A DNA stretch of 64,000 nt from Dallia pectoralis. Lineage: Eukaryota; Chordata; Actinopteri; Esociformes; Umbridae. Where the stretch lies: NCBI GenBank assembly GCA_029465975.1, contig CM055744.1, positions 2,555,552 to 2,619,551 on the forward strand, given 5' to 3'. The translations under genes and the position numbers were made by a program. This document shows, one piece after another, positions 51,401 to 63,060 of the stretch. The stretch's first letter is position 1. Every line of letters begins with the position of its first letter. The notes beneath the pieces were generated by a model. That model saw only the letters and a program-made list of their open reading frames with translations. It was not told the origin of the DNA and did no database searches.

Positions 51401-52380
51401 ACATGTAGAGTGCTGGGGTTATAATGGCATCACATGTGGAGTGCTGGGGTTATAATGGCATCACATGTGGAGTGCTGGGGTTATAATGGCATCACATGTG
51501 GAGAGTGCTGGGGTTATAATGGCATCACATGTCACAGAGTGCTGGGGTTATAATGGCATCACATGTGGAGTGCTGGGGTTATAATGGCATCACATGTAGA
51601 GTGCTGGGGTTATAATGGCATCACATGCTGGGGTTATAATGGCATCACAGTGCTGGGGTTATAATGGCATCACATGTGGAGTGCTGGGGTTATAATGGCA
51701 TCACATGTGGAGTGCTGGGGTTATAATGGCATCACATGTGGAGTGCTGGGGTTATAATGGCATCACATGTGGAGTGCTGGGGTTATAATGGCATCACATG
51801 TGGAGTGCTGGGGTTATAATGGCATCACATGTGGAGTGCTGGGGTTATAATGGCATCACATGTTATAATGGCATCACATGGAGTGCTATAATGGTTATAA
51901 TGGCATCACATGTGGAGTGCTGGGGTTATAATGGCATCACATGTGGAGTGCTGGGGTTATAATGGCATCACATGTGGAGTGCTGGGGTTATAATGGCATC
52001 ACATGTACAGTGCTGGGGTTATAATGGCATCACATGTGGAGTGCTGGGGTTATAATGGCATCACATGTACAGTGCTGGGGTTATAATGGCATCACATGTG
52101 GAGTGCTGGGGTTATAATGGCATCACATGTGGAGTGCTGGGGTTATAATGGCATCACATGTAGAGTGCTGGGGTTATAATGGCATCACATGTAGAGTGCT
52201 GGGGTTATAATGGCATCACATGTAGAGTGCTGGGGTTATAATGGCATCACATGTAGAGTGCTGGGGTTATAATGGCATCACATGTGGACTGTGACCTCTA
52301 CAGCATCCAGAAAATGGAGGTCCTCCTGGAAAAGATAATGGTCATCCACCAGCAGTACCGCAAAGATCGACTAACCGGAA

Positions 52381-52428
<48 letters not shown>

Positions 52429-55117
52429 TATTTTTTGTGGCGGGCTATCCGTGTTGTGTACTAAACACTTTTCCTATTTTGATCGCCCTAGAGCTTCTCT
52501 ACAATGACGAGCAGATACACAAATTTGAGAAGTGAGTATTTCAGCGTTGTTTCTACTAAAACAACTATATATGTGTGTGTGATATATATGTCTGTGTGTG
52601 TGGTGTGTGTGTGTTATAAATAAATGTGTAAACGTTCTCTCTGATAGGATACATCTGTCATCCCATATTAAACGTGTCAAGGGTTTACTTAGAGAGGACT
52701 GTCTACAGATGTACAGAGACCTGCTGACCTCAGCAGCTACCTGGAGCAGGTACACACACACACACACAACTACCCAATATCAACTCTGTTCTCTGGCACC
52801 TATAGTTTTGTTTATTGTGTGTTTTCAGTGCTCTTCATGAGATGCAGTGCAGGCTGTCAGACTTTGGTCATTTCTCCCGGGGGCTGATGGGGGACCTGGA
52901 GGTGTGTGTGGAACAGCAGAACGAGGTTTGACCCTTAATAATAACATTTAAAAAGAATGGAATTTTGATGTATTTACAATTAGTCTCTTAATTAATTAAT
53001 TGTTAAACTAATTAATTAACATAAAATGGTCTGGGGGTTACGCGTTAATATTTGTGATTAATAAGAAATGTTTTACGCAATTGACGCAGCACCTTTTTCC
53101 TCAATAACAAACAATATAGTCTCCGTTTTCATCACTTCCTGTTCTGGTGGCTATAGTGAGCAAAGTCATCTTAGCATGATTGATAAGGACAGCGGTGGAA
53201 TTTTAGGAGAAAAGTTTACATTTTAAATGTTCCCTGGTGGCCCTTTGTACAAAACAAAGGTGGTGTGTACCATTTGCTAAACCAAATTCAATCGAATGAT
53301 ACCATATATAGCATATATACACGCAAAAAAACTAGGTCTTATTGACGTAAAACATGTCATAAAATGTTCTATTTAAAATAAACTTCATTCTGTTAATTGT
53401 TTTATTTTAAGAATTGCATGTTTAAATATTCATGATATCATGCTTCAGGATTTTTTTTATTACGATTAATCACAGCAAATTGTTCAATTAGTAGCCCTAA
53501 ATAAAATATATTGAAGTAAAATACGTTAATTTTAAACTCTAATTAGCTTCAGTTGTAAGATGAAGTGGTTGTCTTGGTCTAGGCATGTTGTAACGGACTA
53601 GTATGTGTTGATGTGATTTTGCCACTCCATTGGGAGATAAGCCTTGCAGTGAAGATTACATACTTCACTTTGTGTGGTTACTTTGAATGGTTGCCCTCCT
53701 AGGCTACATCAAAGTGGACGTTATTGATCATTCACATGTGTGTCCTCAGGCTCTAGACAGAGTCCTGTCCAGAATCCCAAAAGGACTGGCAGGACCAGCT
53801 GGTCCGGAGAACACGGACACACCCAAGGAGAAAGAACCCATGGTCCTCAGGTGTGTGCATATTGAACTATATAACATGGACAAACATTTCCCCAAACAAG
53901 GTTGAATCAGATAAATGCTTAGGTGCTAAGTGTTGGGCAGTTGGAGTTAGTTATGCATTAACAGTTAGGATTGGCATTCGAACGATCTCTCATTTGGTCA
54001 TTCAAATTACAGTTAGGATTAGGGGTTAGTTTAGGATTAGGGTAAGAGTTAGGGTTAGAAGAAATTGGATTTTTATGGCATTATTAGGTGCAGCCATTTA
54101 GATTGCTAAATAATTGTGTGTGTGTGTGTGTGTGTGTCCGACCAGGCTGCACACACTGAAGGCGGAGATGGAGATAGTAGTGAAAGAGTTGCAGTGCAAC
54201 AACAACATAATTGAGAGGTCAGTGGTTTTGACTCCTATTCTTCAGACCTTAACCTCTTACATTACCTGTACCGCCATCCTACTAACCCATAACATTACCT
54301 GAACCACCATCCTACTAACCCCTAACCCATAACATTACCTGAACCGCCATCCTACTAACCCATAACGTTACCTGAACCACCATCCTACTAACCCCTAACC
54401 CATAACATTACCTGAACCGCCATCCTACTAACCCATAACGTTACCTGAACCGCCATCCTACTAACCCATAACATTACCTGAACCGCCATCCTACTAACCC
54501 ATAACATTACCTGAACCACCATCCTACTAACCCCTAACCCATAACATTACCTGAACCGCCATCCTACTAACTCATAACATTACCTGTACCGCCATCCTAC
54601 TAACTCATAACATTACCTGAACCACCATCCTACTAACCCCTAACCCATAACAATACCTGAACCGCCATCCTACTAACCCATAACATTACCTGAACCGCCA
54701 TCCTACTAACCCATAACATTACCCGAACCGCCATCCTACTAACCCCTAACCAATAACATTACCTGAACCGCCATCCTACTAACCCATAACGTTACCTGAA
54801 CCGCCATCCTACTAACCCATAACATTACCTGAACCGCCATCCTACTAACCCATAACATTACCTGAACCGCCATCCTACTAACCCATAACATTACCTGTAC
54901 CGCCATCCTACTAACCCATAACATTACCTGTACCGCCATCCTACTAACCCCTAACTCTTAACTTGAACCATTTATCCACATCTTCTGAAAGTGTCACAGC
55001 AGTCTGATAGACAAGCGTTACCACCGCTGTTTGTCTGATTCACTGTTTCACAGTTTGGCCATCGATAACTGTGCAACTGCGCTGGAGGCTGATCTACCCA
55101 GACCCATTGGCCTGTGA
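44803..55117 (+). CDS. ikbke: inhibitor of NF-kB kinase subunit epsilon (complete gene)
   Basis: Non-canonical IKK of innate immunity. Downstream of RIG-I/MAVS, TRIF and STING adaptors it phosphorylates IRF3/IRF7 and NF-kB pathway members (family knowledge). Twenty coding exons: 44803-44892, 45101-45238, 45387-45516, 46878-47059, 47423-47583, 47894-48004, 48261-48440, 48647-48843, 49467-49525, 49671-49762, 49856-49957, 50101-50158, 50277-50389, 52304-52380, 52492-52531, 52648-52749, 52829-52925, 53750-53850, 54146-54217 and 55054-55117. They total 2166 bases (721 residues plus stop), close to the 716 of human IKBKE. All phases match. Kinase, ubiquitin-like, helical scaffold and C-terminal adaptor-binding parts are present. 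LLGQGATASVFKARNK and TTEKPAGAIAG mark it as IKK-epsilon rather than its paralogue TBK1. Nothing in the frame is broken. Confidence 0.95.
45511..46605. repeat. GT-rich minisatellite starting on ikbke exon 3 donor
   Basis: Units of the type gtgtgggtggatgttggg (about 18 bases, with 12- to 22-base variants such as gtgtggatgttgg and gatgtttgatg) fill almost the whole intron 3. The repeat begins with the last exon bases gtgtgg and the donor GTAAGT at 45517. Further GTAAGTGTGTG copies follow at 45540 and 45587. Many C/G/V/W-rich frames (plus) and H/P/T-rich frames (minus) are artefacts. Confidence 0.93.
47240..47810. repeat. short interspersed repeats in ikbke introns 4-5
   Basis: A ggttaggtttagggtta array lies at 47247-47340 (intron 4). 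In intron 5, 47650-47750 carries ccagaagaggactggc and ggttcctctctaggtttc, text that I recognise as a dispersed fish repeat tail. Neither overlaps coding exons. Confidence 0.5.
48168..48258. repeat. (GT)n tract forming the ikbke exon 7 acceptor region
   Basis: About 45 GT dinucleotides run straight into tag|GAGTCT at 48258-48261. No separate pyrimidine tract lies between the repeat and the AG. Confidence 0.95.
48647..52925 (+). CDS. ikbke: ikbke exons 8-17: ubiquitin-like and scaffold-dimerization domains
   Basis: Exon 8 (48647-48843) encodes the ubiquitin-like domain core EQQHFLFLGHDLSLEGSMKV through PLLLVSHGSETHAVIPYKE. Exons 9-17 encode the long helical scaffold: RFDVQADFSFSK, VVHQYLRIVCLLHTHREVLL, KMRQECVDALLSLSMVNIRM, RENLPVYAAGIRDFQTQLEH, EDRSIQKMEVLLEKIMVIHQ, LLYNDEQIHKFEK and CRLSDFGHFSRGLMGDLEVC. 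EDRSIQ and YNDEQIHK are strongly conserved. Exon 13 uses a donor with a poor +3 to +6 context (AAG|GTTATA), supported because AG+C gives the conserved serine of EDRS. Confidence 0.92.
48845..49195. repeat. CA-rich microsatellite in ikbke intron 8
   Basis: About 350 bases of acacacgctcacac-type sequence starting right after the exon 8 donor (GAAC|GTAAGA at 48843/48844). Confidence 0.93.
50484..52287. repeat. 31-bp minisatellite filling ikbke intron 13
   Basis: About 58 copies of the 31-base unit gtgctggggttataatggca, tcacatgtaga, with gtgga and gtaca variants and a few truncated units (about 50970, 51080, 51530, 51620, 51865). It ends 16 bases before exon 14 (52304). Confidence 0.96.
53750..55117 (+). 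CDS. ikbke: ikbke exons 18-20: C-terminal adaptor-binding region
   Basis: Exons 53750-53850, 54146-54217 and 55054-55117. They encode a P/E/K-rich linker (KGLAGPAGPENTDTPKEKEP), then the coiled coil LHTLKAEMEIVVKELQCNNN with IIERS, and a short tail ending RPIGL before TGA (55115-55117). In the family this coiled coil binds the adaptors TANK, NAP1 and SINTBAD. The middle part of intron 17 (52926-53749) is AT-rich with nothing recognisable. Confidence 0.9.
54245..54955. repeat. 33/39-bp minisatellite in ikbke intron 19
   Basis: About 20 copies of acccataacattacctgaac, cgccatcctacta (33 bases). Some have an extra six bases (acccctaacccataac). It starts about 28 bases after the exon 19 donor (54217/54218). 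Confidence 0.94.
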
Positions 55118-55622
55118 CCGGACAGCCACACACTGGTTGACAGAGAGGGGAAAGAGCCTGGGATGAACGGAACTGATCATTGACGTTAGCTTTAGCGTTA
55201 GCTGTTTCACTGCTACATAGCCATTGTTAGATGTTATGTCAACACCATTGAAAGACCTCGTCTAATCTGTTTCAGGCCAGCAGCACACATGATTTACGCA
55301 ATACACACTCTGGTTGAATGCAACTTATATATGCAATGTCTTTCTGCAATGTCTTTCTGGTGTGTGCGGGGGGGGGCGCTTCAGCCACATAACATTTCAT
55401 TACACCAAGACAGAGAATCTGGGGAAACTCCTAAATAACCACCCTCCCCCCTGATGTCAGAACAGGTCAACAACATCACAAGACACACCTTTTAAATGCA
55501 CAACCTTCCTGTTGCTGTACATTAACTGAACATACAACCACACAAGTGTCGTTCAACTTGACTGACCTGAAGAAGTGGAAACCGAGGGAGATGCAAGAAG
55601 CAGCTTGTCAGTATGTGGAGTA

Positions 55623-55628
55623 AATAAA
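55623..55628 (+). terminator. candidate ikbke poly(A) signal AATAAA
   Basis: AATAAA 506 bases after the stop, followed 30-40 bases later by a GT-rich stretch (gttgtgtgtgtgcgcgtg), the expected downstream element. Confidence 0.6.
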
Positions 55629-56599
55629 CGGTCAGAATGTGAAAGTGAAAGTTGTGTGTGTGCGCGTGAGATATGTGTTCTCCGCTGGTGGAATTTCTGT
55701 TTTGCGGGGGGGAGGTCCAAGCCATGTGGTTTCACATAACAGATGATGTATTGTGTCATGGAAATTTTGTTTTTCTCATGGCAACCTGGTAAAAAAAAAT
55801 GTTAAGCCTGTACTTATCGTCTGCAACGGTTCTCTTGACATTTTACTGGGGTGTTACACTACGGCACTTCCTGTCATTTTTGGCGTTATGCTGTTTTCTG
55901 ACTAGTCCTTTATTGTGATGTTTCTAGAACCAACCTCCCAAAAGGTGTTGAAGCAAATCATGTTTCGTCACTTACAGATAATGCAGGGAAGGAAACCCCC
56001 AGGTTTAAGCGTTAGTGAAGGCTAATGTCAACAGAAGAAATACTGTTAATTCTGTTTGACAAAGGATTAAAGCAGGTTCATTCAGGGATACTTAACTTCT
56101 GATAATTTATGTAAAATATCCAACGACCTAAATTATCTGATTGTCCATAAAATAAGAAGTATCTTTTCACCATGAAAAACATTTTAAAGAAGCAATGGAA
56201 TCCTCTACTAATTGGACATACAGACATTTATGTTTTGCTTCACGTTTTGCTCATGAGTCCAGACACATCTCTGGTTATCACCAATGACTGGATGTCTAGT
56301 CCTTTATCGTGTGCCATTAATTTCAAAGAATAATAAATGGTCATTTATTTCAATGAAAGAGCTAGTATAACCATTTCATAGACTGCTAACTTAACATGAT
56401 CAGAGTATATCAAAGAAACTAATTCTGAGGTGTATGTACATTAGAATAAGATTATAATAAAGAAGTATTAATCCCTTACCTATTCATTCCCATATAACAG
56501 TTATAAAAGGTTTGCTAAATAGTAAACAGATTTAGGGCAAAGTATTATTAATGAGGGATGTGGGTATCTGGAATATAATTCATTAATGCTCTTATCAGT

Positions 56600-56895
56600 A
56601 ATTCATTGGTATGTTACAACCCTAACACAATAATATGTAACACCCATTATATATTGGTATGTTACAACCCTAACACAATAATATGTAACACCCATTATAT
56701 ATTGGTATGTTACAACCCTAACACAATAATATGTAACACCCATTATACGTTAGTATGTTACAACCCTTACACAATAATATGTAACACCCATTATATTGGT
56801 ATGTTACAACCATAACACAATAATATGTAACACCCATTATATATTGGCGTGTTACAACCCTAACACAATAATATGTAACACCCATTATACCTTGA
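56600..56895. repeat. 48-bp minisatellite, intergenic
   Basis: About six copies of tattggtatgttacaaccct, aacacaataatatgtaacac, ccattata, with diverged copies at both ends. Confidence 0.92.
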
Positions 56896-57813
56896 CATGT
56901 TACAATGATGACACAATAGAATTAAACACTTAGAAGACAACATTTACACAATGTGATGTTATTTTACAACTGTTATATTGGAATGTTATGTTAAAGCCGG
57001 TACACATCAGTATGTTGTAAGAATATTAGAAGTATGAACCCTAATATTCTCCCATTCATCATTAGTAAAATGGCCACCATTTAATACCCTGAACCTTATC
57101 TCCCTCCTACACACCAGCAGGCCAGCATTAAATGGAAGGATAAAAGCTACAGTGCTGAACTACTAACAAATGATTGGGGACTTTTGCCTGTTCTCTGGGC
57201 TTGCCCTTTAGAAACCACTTTTTATTTTGTTATGAACTTATCAGGGTCCTCTTAGGTCATCTGAGAAATATAAATGAGCGTGACTTCTATAAAGTTCTGT
57301 AATTTTGGCCTTATAGCCACAAACAAAGGTACCGCTCTAACATGGAAGTCCCCTAATGGCATGGTGGTGCGATGTAGCTACTTTGAAATGGATAGTGAAT
57401 AACAAGTGAAAACAGTGTGAATTAAATCAGAAGTGTATTCTATTAATCTAGATAACAGAGTTTTCTCTCCTGTCTCAGCTCAGTGGTTGATTTCTCCCCC
57501 TGTAGAATGAGTTGTTGGACAGCTGTATGTTATTTGACAAATAAAAAAATAAAATAACTTTATTTATGAAAATACATATCTTACAAATTATTGTTTTAAA
57601 AAGTATTGGTAAAAAAGGTAGTAGCCTATAGCGGTAGTAGGCCTACTGGACTTGACAAGTGCATATCGCATATTGAGTCCTAGGGCACCAACCTCCACTA
57701 GGAAATGTGTGTTCATATGGCTCATCTGTGCAATGGCATTGAGATCAAATGCTGCCATTTAATCACTTGCTAGTCTAAACCTGGTATAGAAAACCATGTC
57801 CCCTGGATTTGTC

Positions 57814-57854
<41 letters not shown>

Positions 57855-57999
57855 CTTATAGACCTAGTTAGTAAATGTATCATGTTAGTGAATGCCAACA
57901 TTCAGCACACCTGCTATTTCAGGCTGGTTGAATACACATCTACAGTAGCCTAGTAGTATAGTGGATGGTACTACAGTTGTAGTCGTGGTTTAATCTCCT

Positions 58000-58871
58000 G
58001 GGCCCAGTTTTTCAAAAGTAATCCACAAGGATTTTGGATAACGGATTGGATCAAATCTGTTTTTCAAAAGGAAAAACGGATTACATAATCGGATTAGATC
58101 ACGTAATCCAATCTTGGTTTTGATCCGGATCAAACCTTTAGTTGGGGGTTTTCAGAACCTTTTTATAGGATTTGGATCACTTTGATCCAAAAAAACTGGA
58201 TTAAACTGATCCCATTAGTAGGGTGGATTCAGTGTGGATTTCATGCCCAAAATGTAATGAAAACGTTATAAATGTATCATATAATACTATATTTGGATCA
58301 TGCAGTATCTTACAAGATATCCTATTTATTCATAATGTTTTAATTTTATTTGTTTATCTGTCAGGCTACAGTGATTAGGTAGGCTTTAACGTATTCAGCC
58401 TTTCAGTATAGGCCTACAGCAAAGTAGAAAGAGTTTGGCCTCATAAAATAATCCCCCAAACAGCTGTCAAAATTGACCAAAAACTATAAATGTTATTATG
58501 TCACTAATTGATATATATATATTCATCACAATCGAAAACATTTTTGTTTTTAGAATATTTATTAGTGATGCATGCAATGATTACAGAATAACCAATAAAA
58601 ATGCACTTATATTGACCCCACACTGGCTATTCTACTTGTTGCTCGTTACATATCTGTAGTTCTACATTGTGATTTCCTATCCTGTTTGAGCACTGGTTAT
58701 CCAGATTTGGTGATCCTGAAAAGTTCCTATCCGGATCAGATTGATCCAATCCGATGTTGCTTTGAAAAACTGGCTCAAAAGTAAGATGACGTGATCGCAG
58801 ATCGCAAAAAAAAAGGTTTACTAAATCCGGATCAATTTGATCCGGATTAAGCCTTTTGAAAAACTGGGCCC
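58000..58871. mobile_element. 872-bp non-autonomous element with terminal inverted repeats
   Basis: The left end GGGCCCAGTTTTTCAAAAG is the exact reverse complement of the right end CTTTTGAAAAACTGGGCCC. Subterminal parts are rich in gatccggat and gatcaa motifs on both sides, also in inverted arrangement. The inside is AT-rich without transposase. No clear target-site duplication is seen. The superfamily was not assigned. Confidence 0.75.
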
Positions 58872-59070
58872 TGGTTAACACACTGCCATCATGTCAAATC
58901 ACAGTTTAATCCCGGGATTATGCGCGAGGCCGCTTCCCAAATGCTCGCACCTCTGATTCCCCGTATGTTTGTGTCGGACACGCGCCTGGCTCGCGCTCCT
59001 GTGTAGTCTGGATTCCCCATACAGGCAGGCAGCTCATATATTAACCACCCGCTCACACATTATTTGGGTT
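58872..59070 (+). promoter_or_regulatory. probable rassf5 promoter / 5' untranslated region
   Basis: GC-richer sequence between the inverted-repeat element and the start codon, with several CpG sites continuing into exon 1, like a CpG-type promoter. No TATA box is evident. The frame is open upstream to an ATG at 58969, but ATG 59071 (MASVTAVGHRQ) follows the more usual compact start. Confidence 0.35.
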
Positions 59071-60001
59071 ATGGCTTCAGTGACTGCGGTTGGACACAGG
59101 CAGCTCCGCTCCGCTCCCAACCAGCAGCTGTTCCACTCGAAACTCACGGTCACCGGGAAGAAGAAATCGTCTGTGCCGACAAAACCCCCCCTGGAGAAGA
59201 TGATGGTGAGGAACAGCTCTCTGCGGGAATGCGGTTCGGCTTCCGCGGTATCAGTCAATGGGATCTCACTGAACTTGTCCCTTATCGCCGGAGTCGCCAC
59301 AGCGGGCATTGATGCGGGGAATCCCGGGGTGAAATGTGGGACTCACCCGGGGCTGGTGCCACGTAGCTCGGATACAGAGAGAGACAGCAGCTGCCCTGAA
59401 TCTGGACACACCAGGAGAGACACCACAGACACCATGAGAGGAGACACCATGAGAGGAGACACCATGAAAGGAGACACCACGAGAGACACCATGAGAGGAG
59501 ACACCATGAGAGACACGACAGCACGGAGAGAGAATGAAACCGGTCCAAGCGGAAAGAACAGTACCGGGACCGGATTTGTGACTGATGAGGGGAGTTCATT
59601 AACCGGCACAGATAATACGTTCAGCACATCGGATAAGGGAGAAATGGGACTTGACAACTGTACCACGACCAGCGCGACCGCAAACGGACACACACGCGCA
59701 CATCGGAACCGGTCGGTCCGGAGACGCAAATCCTTCAGCCCCCCTGTGGGGGAAACGGTCCGGGAGACCGACGAGACCCACCGGCTGGATCGGCTGACAC
59801 AGGGAAGGACGGGGGTCGTTAAACTCGCTCGAACAGAGCCCCACCGGAGGGAGGCATGGGCCATATTTACCCGTAATCAGGACCCACGCGTGCGGCCAGA
59901 GACCGGAGACGGGCACCTGTTCCGGACCAGAACCGTGAAGCAGGACTGGTGTGACGTCTGTAACCAGAGGATCAGTGCGTTACAGGCGCTCAAATGTACA
60001 A
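59071..60001 (+). CDS. rassf5: Ras association domain-containing protein 5, first coding exon
   Basis: RASSF5 (NORE1/RAPL) is a Ras/Rap1 effector that links GTPase signals to MST kinases and integrin activation (family knowledge). This 931-base exon encodes 310 residues of low-complexity N-terminus and then the start of a C1 zinc finger, GHLFRTRTVKQDWCDVCNQR, through ALQALKC. It shows H-x11-C-x2-C, the first half of the C1 zinc ligands. The donor is ACAA|GTAAGC at 60001/60002; the rest of C1, the RA domain and SARAH are to the right of the window. Identity rests on the C1 motif and on the conserved SRGAP2-IKBKE-RASSF5 order; another C1-containing RASSF is the alternative. Residues near 120-145 form an in-frame repeat. 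Confidence 0.75.
59400..59525 (+). repeat. in-frame 15-bp coding repeat in rassf5 exon 1
   Basis: Repeats of gacaccatgagagga and shortened forms encode DTMRG, DTMKG, DTTR and DTMR in succession. All length differences are multiples of three bases, so the frame survives. Confidence 0.85.
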
Positions 60002-61752
60002 GTAAGCAGGTTAAAATGACACGTTTCCATGTCTGGATGATGGAGACGATGTATGTGTTGTCTGTTGCAATACTATAGATGGGGTTTGGTTTTACTTTCA
60101 CATCTTGTGATTATGATTTATAATGATCATGGTTTGGAGATTATATTTTACTCAAACCGATTGGTGCTGTTTTTGATTTTGGGCAACTTAACGTGAAGTG
60201 CAGCATCAATCCAGCGGTATAATAGCTGTAATCTTTAAAGAGAAACACAGAATGTGTGTAAAATAGAGGGTTAGAGCATTCATTCCCTGAGCCAGCAGCC
60301 TCTTATCGAAAGGTCATTATCTTGTCCTCCTCCAGGATCACGACTGTCCTCCTCCAGGATGCTCCTACTGTCTCATTTGGGCATTAGCCCATTACAGGGA
60401 GACAGAGATTACAGTATATGAACCACCTATTGAAATGCCCGTACTGTTCTGTCACACTTGTCATGTGGAAGTTAGGGCAGATTAGGTCCAGTCTGTTTAT
60501 GTCTTTAAAATCTGTCTGTGTATGTTTTCACTGATGGGATAGAAGTTTAAGGTGTGATACGGCCCACTTCCTGTCTCGCTGTCCGTGGTCTCTCTTTCTA
60601 AAACACAAAATTGTCATTTAGCAGATGCTCTACAGCAACATACGGTAGGTGGTGCATACATTTAATTCTGAAAATTGAACCTGCATCTCTGGCTTCGCAA
60701 GCACATTTCTGATCAAACTGAGCTACACACACTACATTTATGACAACAAACAGCAAAAGTCTGCCCCTTGCAACAACCATTAATCACACTGACTTTAAGC
60801 TTCCATGGCTTTCTCTATTCCAGTCTTATGCAGGGGTTATGTAGGCTCTGAAGGCTCTATGTAGGCTAAGATTATCATGGGTTTGATTACAGGCATAACA
60901 TTGACGGAAACAAATAACTTTCTTCTGAAAATCATTGGCCTGTTGTGAAAAAAAGAAACTGTCTCTAGCCAGAACATAAATAGGAGTGGGAGGCCCCGTT
61001 GCACAACTGTGCAAAACACCAGTCTCTATGTCATCAGTAAAGAGGCGACTGGCCTTTTGTTCCAATGTTCCTCTGTGTAGTGTCTGTGTTTTGGAAGGTC
61101 ATCTCTAAGTGACCCCACAAATCTGAAAGGTTGTGTGTGTGTGTGTGTGTTCAAGCAGAGCCAGCTATGTGTCAGCAGTAGTGTCATGGGGAGTCAGTGA
61201 CTGCAGAGGACTCGTAGAAGGTGCATACAGACAAAATACAGACAAGTGGATGAGAGAATGGAATAAAGAGAACAAGGGGGAAATTACATAAGGAAAGGAG
61301 AAGTGCTGTAAACTGAGAGACAGGGAGAGAATATAGAGGGGATATTAGAGAGTAGAGGACAAGAAAGACAGAATGGATGAGGAGAGAGAGAGGCAAAATA
61401 AAGGAGTGGAAGATAAGAGAGCTGGATGCAGACCCTGTTTCTGCAGTGCTGTCGGATTTAGTGTATTATCAGCATGACCTCAATGGAGCAGGACCAGGTT
61501 GACACAGCAGCCAATACTCTGCCTGTGCGTGTGTGTGTGCTAGTGAGTGTGTGCACATGTGTGTGTGTGTGCATGCATGCGTGTGTCTGTGTGTGTGTGT
61601 GCACGTGTGTGTGTGTGCATGCATGTGTGTTTCTGTGTGTGTGTGTGTGTGTGTGCACGTGTGTGTGTGTGCATGCGCGTGTGTGTGTGTGTGTGTGCAC
61701 GTGTGTGTGCATGCGCGTGTGTGTGTGTGCACGTGTGTGTGTGTGTGCATGC

Positions 61753-61783
<31 letters not shown>

Positions 61784-62190
61784 TCATCTTTATTGCAGAT
61801 CCAACCAACCAATCATATACTGTAGTATAATTTTATGTCAACAGGTAGGCTATAATCCTATTGAGGAGTGTTTGGTCTAGACACACTGATCCTTGTTTAT
61901 GTGTTAATCTTGTCAGTGTGTGTGGGCGTGTGTCTGCGTGTGCACGCACATGTGTGTATGTGTGTGCACAGCTTTTCCACACTTCACCCACCACCAACTT
62001 AGCCTGATAAACATGATCATGTTAAATTACAGCCATTTTGTGCCTGAATCTCAACTCCATAGTATGTTGCTTCACCATGTCATCCAGGGTATGGTCAATT
62101 GCACAAGGTCTCTCTGTGAGGACCTGAGGTCTATCCCTCCCTCTGTCCCTCTCTATGCCAGTATTGGCACTTCCCCTGTCAGCAGAGAGA
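60002..62190 (+). other. rassf5 intron 1 (start), no gene seen
   Basis: Unique sequence to 61530 with only short uninformative frames. A long GT tract with tgcatgcgcgtg interruptions covers 61530-61778, and a smaller one 61915-61965. Frames rich in C/V or H/T over these are artefacts. Confidence 0.65.
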
Positions 62191-62199
62191 CAATCAAGG

Positions 62200-63060
62200 A
62201 CATTCACTGCACCTGAGACTTCTCCGCACCTGTGTTTGGTTGGGCATTTAGCCCCTGTATTTAACCCTGCCTCATTCTGTTGGTGATTGTGGGATCATTG
62301 TTTGTACGCGTTGGATGTACGTACAGAGGTACGTTCCTGTGTTCTCCTGTTCGGAGTTTCTGATCGTTACGATCGTCTGTTTGTTGTTTTCGTGAGACCC
62401 GAAGTGTTTTCGGTGTTAGTCTGAGTAAATAAAGACTTTATTATAGAATTCTCTGCGCCTGTGTCCGCTTCCTGCTACCTGCCTGTGAGCCAGACGTGAC
62501 AGTATGATCCCACCCAGAAGGACGCAGCAGAGGAAGCAGAGCTGTTTGCGGGGATGCGAACAGTCTGCGGAGGCACCGGCTTATCTGCGCCGGTGCGCGA
62601 TACGGGAAGGACCCCGCTTCCTCCGCGATCATCCGCCCCACCACCCATCTGGGTGCCGGGTGATTACGGAGCGGAGTCTGAGGAGTCGGAAGAAGAGTGG
62701 GAGGACGAGTCGGAGGAAGAGTCCGAGGAGGATGCCTTCGGCTGGGATGCGTACATCCGGAGGGATGCCTACATCCGGCGGCTGAGCACCGCATTACCTC
62801 CCGGAGCTCTTCCTGGCAACCCGCGGGCCAAGATGGCCGCCACTCCACAACCCTGGAGGGTTGACACCCCGCAGCCCAAGATGGCTGCCGAGTTGCCGTA
62901 TCGTCACCTGCCCACCCCGCTCAAAGGTAGAGCCATTGCCTTTTCTGGACATTCCCCAGAATTTTTTTTGGGGGGAGGGGCGCAGATCCGAGGCCGAATT
63001 GGAGGTCCTGTTCGGTCTTTCTGTCCTTCCCGAAACTGGGTCTCCTGCCGACCCTGGGCC
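62200..63060 (+). mobile_element. LTR-retrotransposon-like segment (partial)
   Basis: 62230-62503 looks like the end of a long terminal repeat: a TATA-like tatttaaccc (62258), an AATAAA with following T-rich stretch (aataaagactttattat, 62427), and an end in gacgtgaca just before an ATG. The following frames (62504-63063) have acidic (ESEEEWEDESEEESEED) and KMAATPQPWRVDTPQPKMAA stretches, of a kind I recall from fish dispersed elements, but no gag, protease or polymerase motif. The left end and primer site were not found, so the class is tentative. Confidence 0.4.

Larger units (their letters stand above)
55118..57999. other. ikbke 3' untranslated region and intergenic sequence
   Basis: No further coding frame. 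AATAAA at 55623-55628 is a good candidate poly(A) signal, giving a 3' untranslated region of about 0.5 kb. From there to 57999 the sequence is AT-rich, with a 48-bp array (56600-56895), an (AT)n tract (57818-57852) and no recognisable gene. Confidence 0.6.

Noticed and set aside
44803..55117. TBK1 instead of IKK-epsilon
   Set aside because: The kinase is close to both, but LLGQGATASVFKARNK, TTEKPAGAIAG and the EDRSIQ region fit IKK-epsilon, and the srgap2 neighbour agrees.
58969..59070. rassf5 start at the upstream in-frame ATG (58969)
   Set aside because: The extra 34 residues have no recognised content and the downstream ATG at 59071 starts a more family-like N-terminus; without cDNA it remains open.
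61458..61880. C/V-rich and H/T-rich frames of about 90-118 codons
   Set aside because: Translations of the GT/CA microsatellite at 61530-61778.
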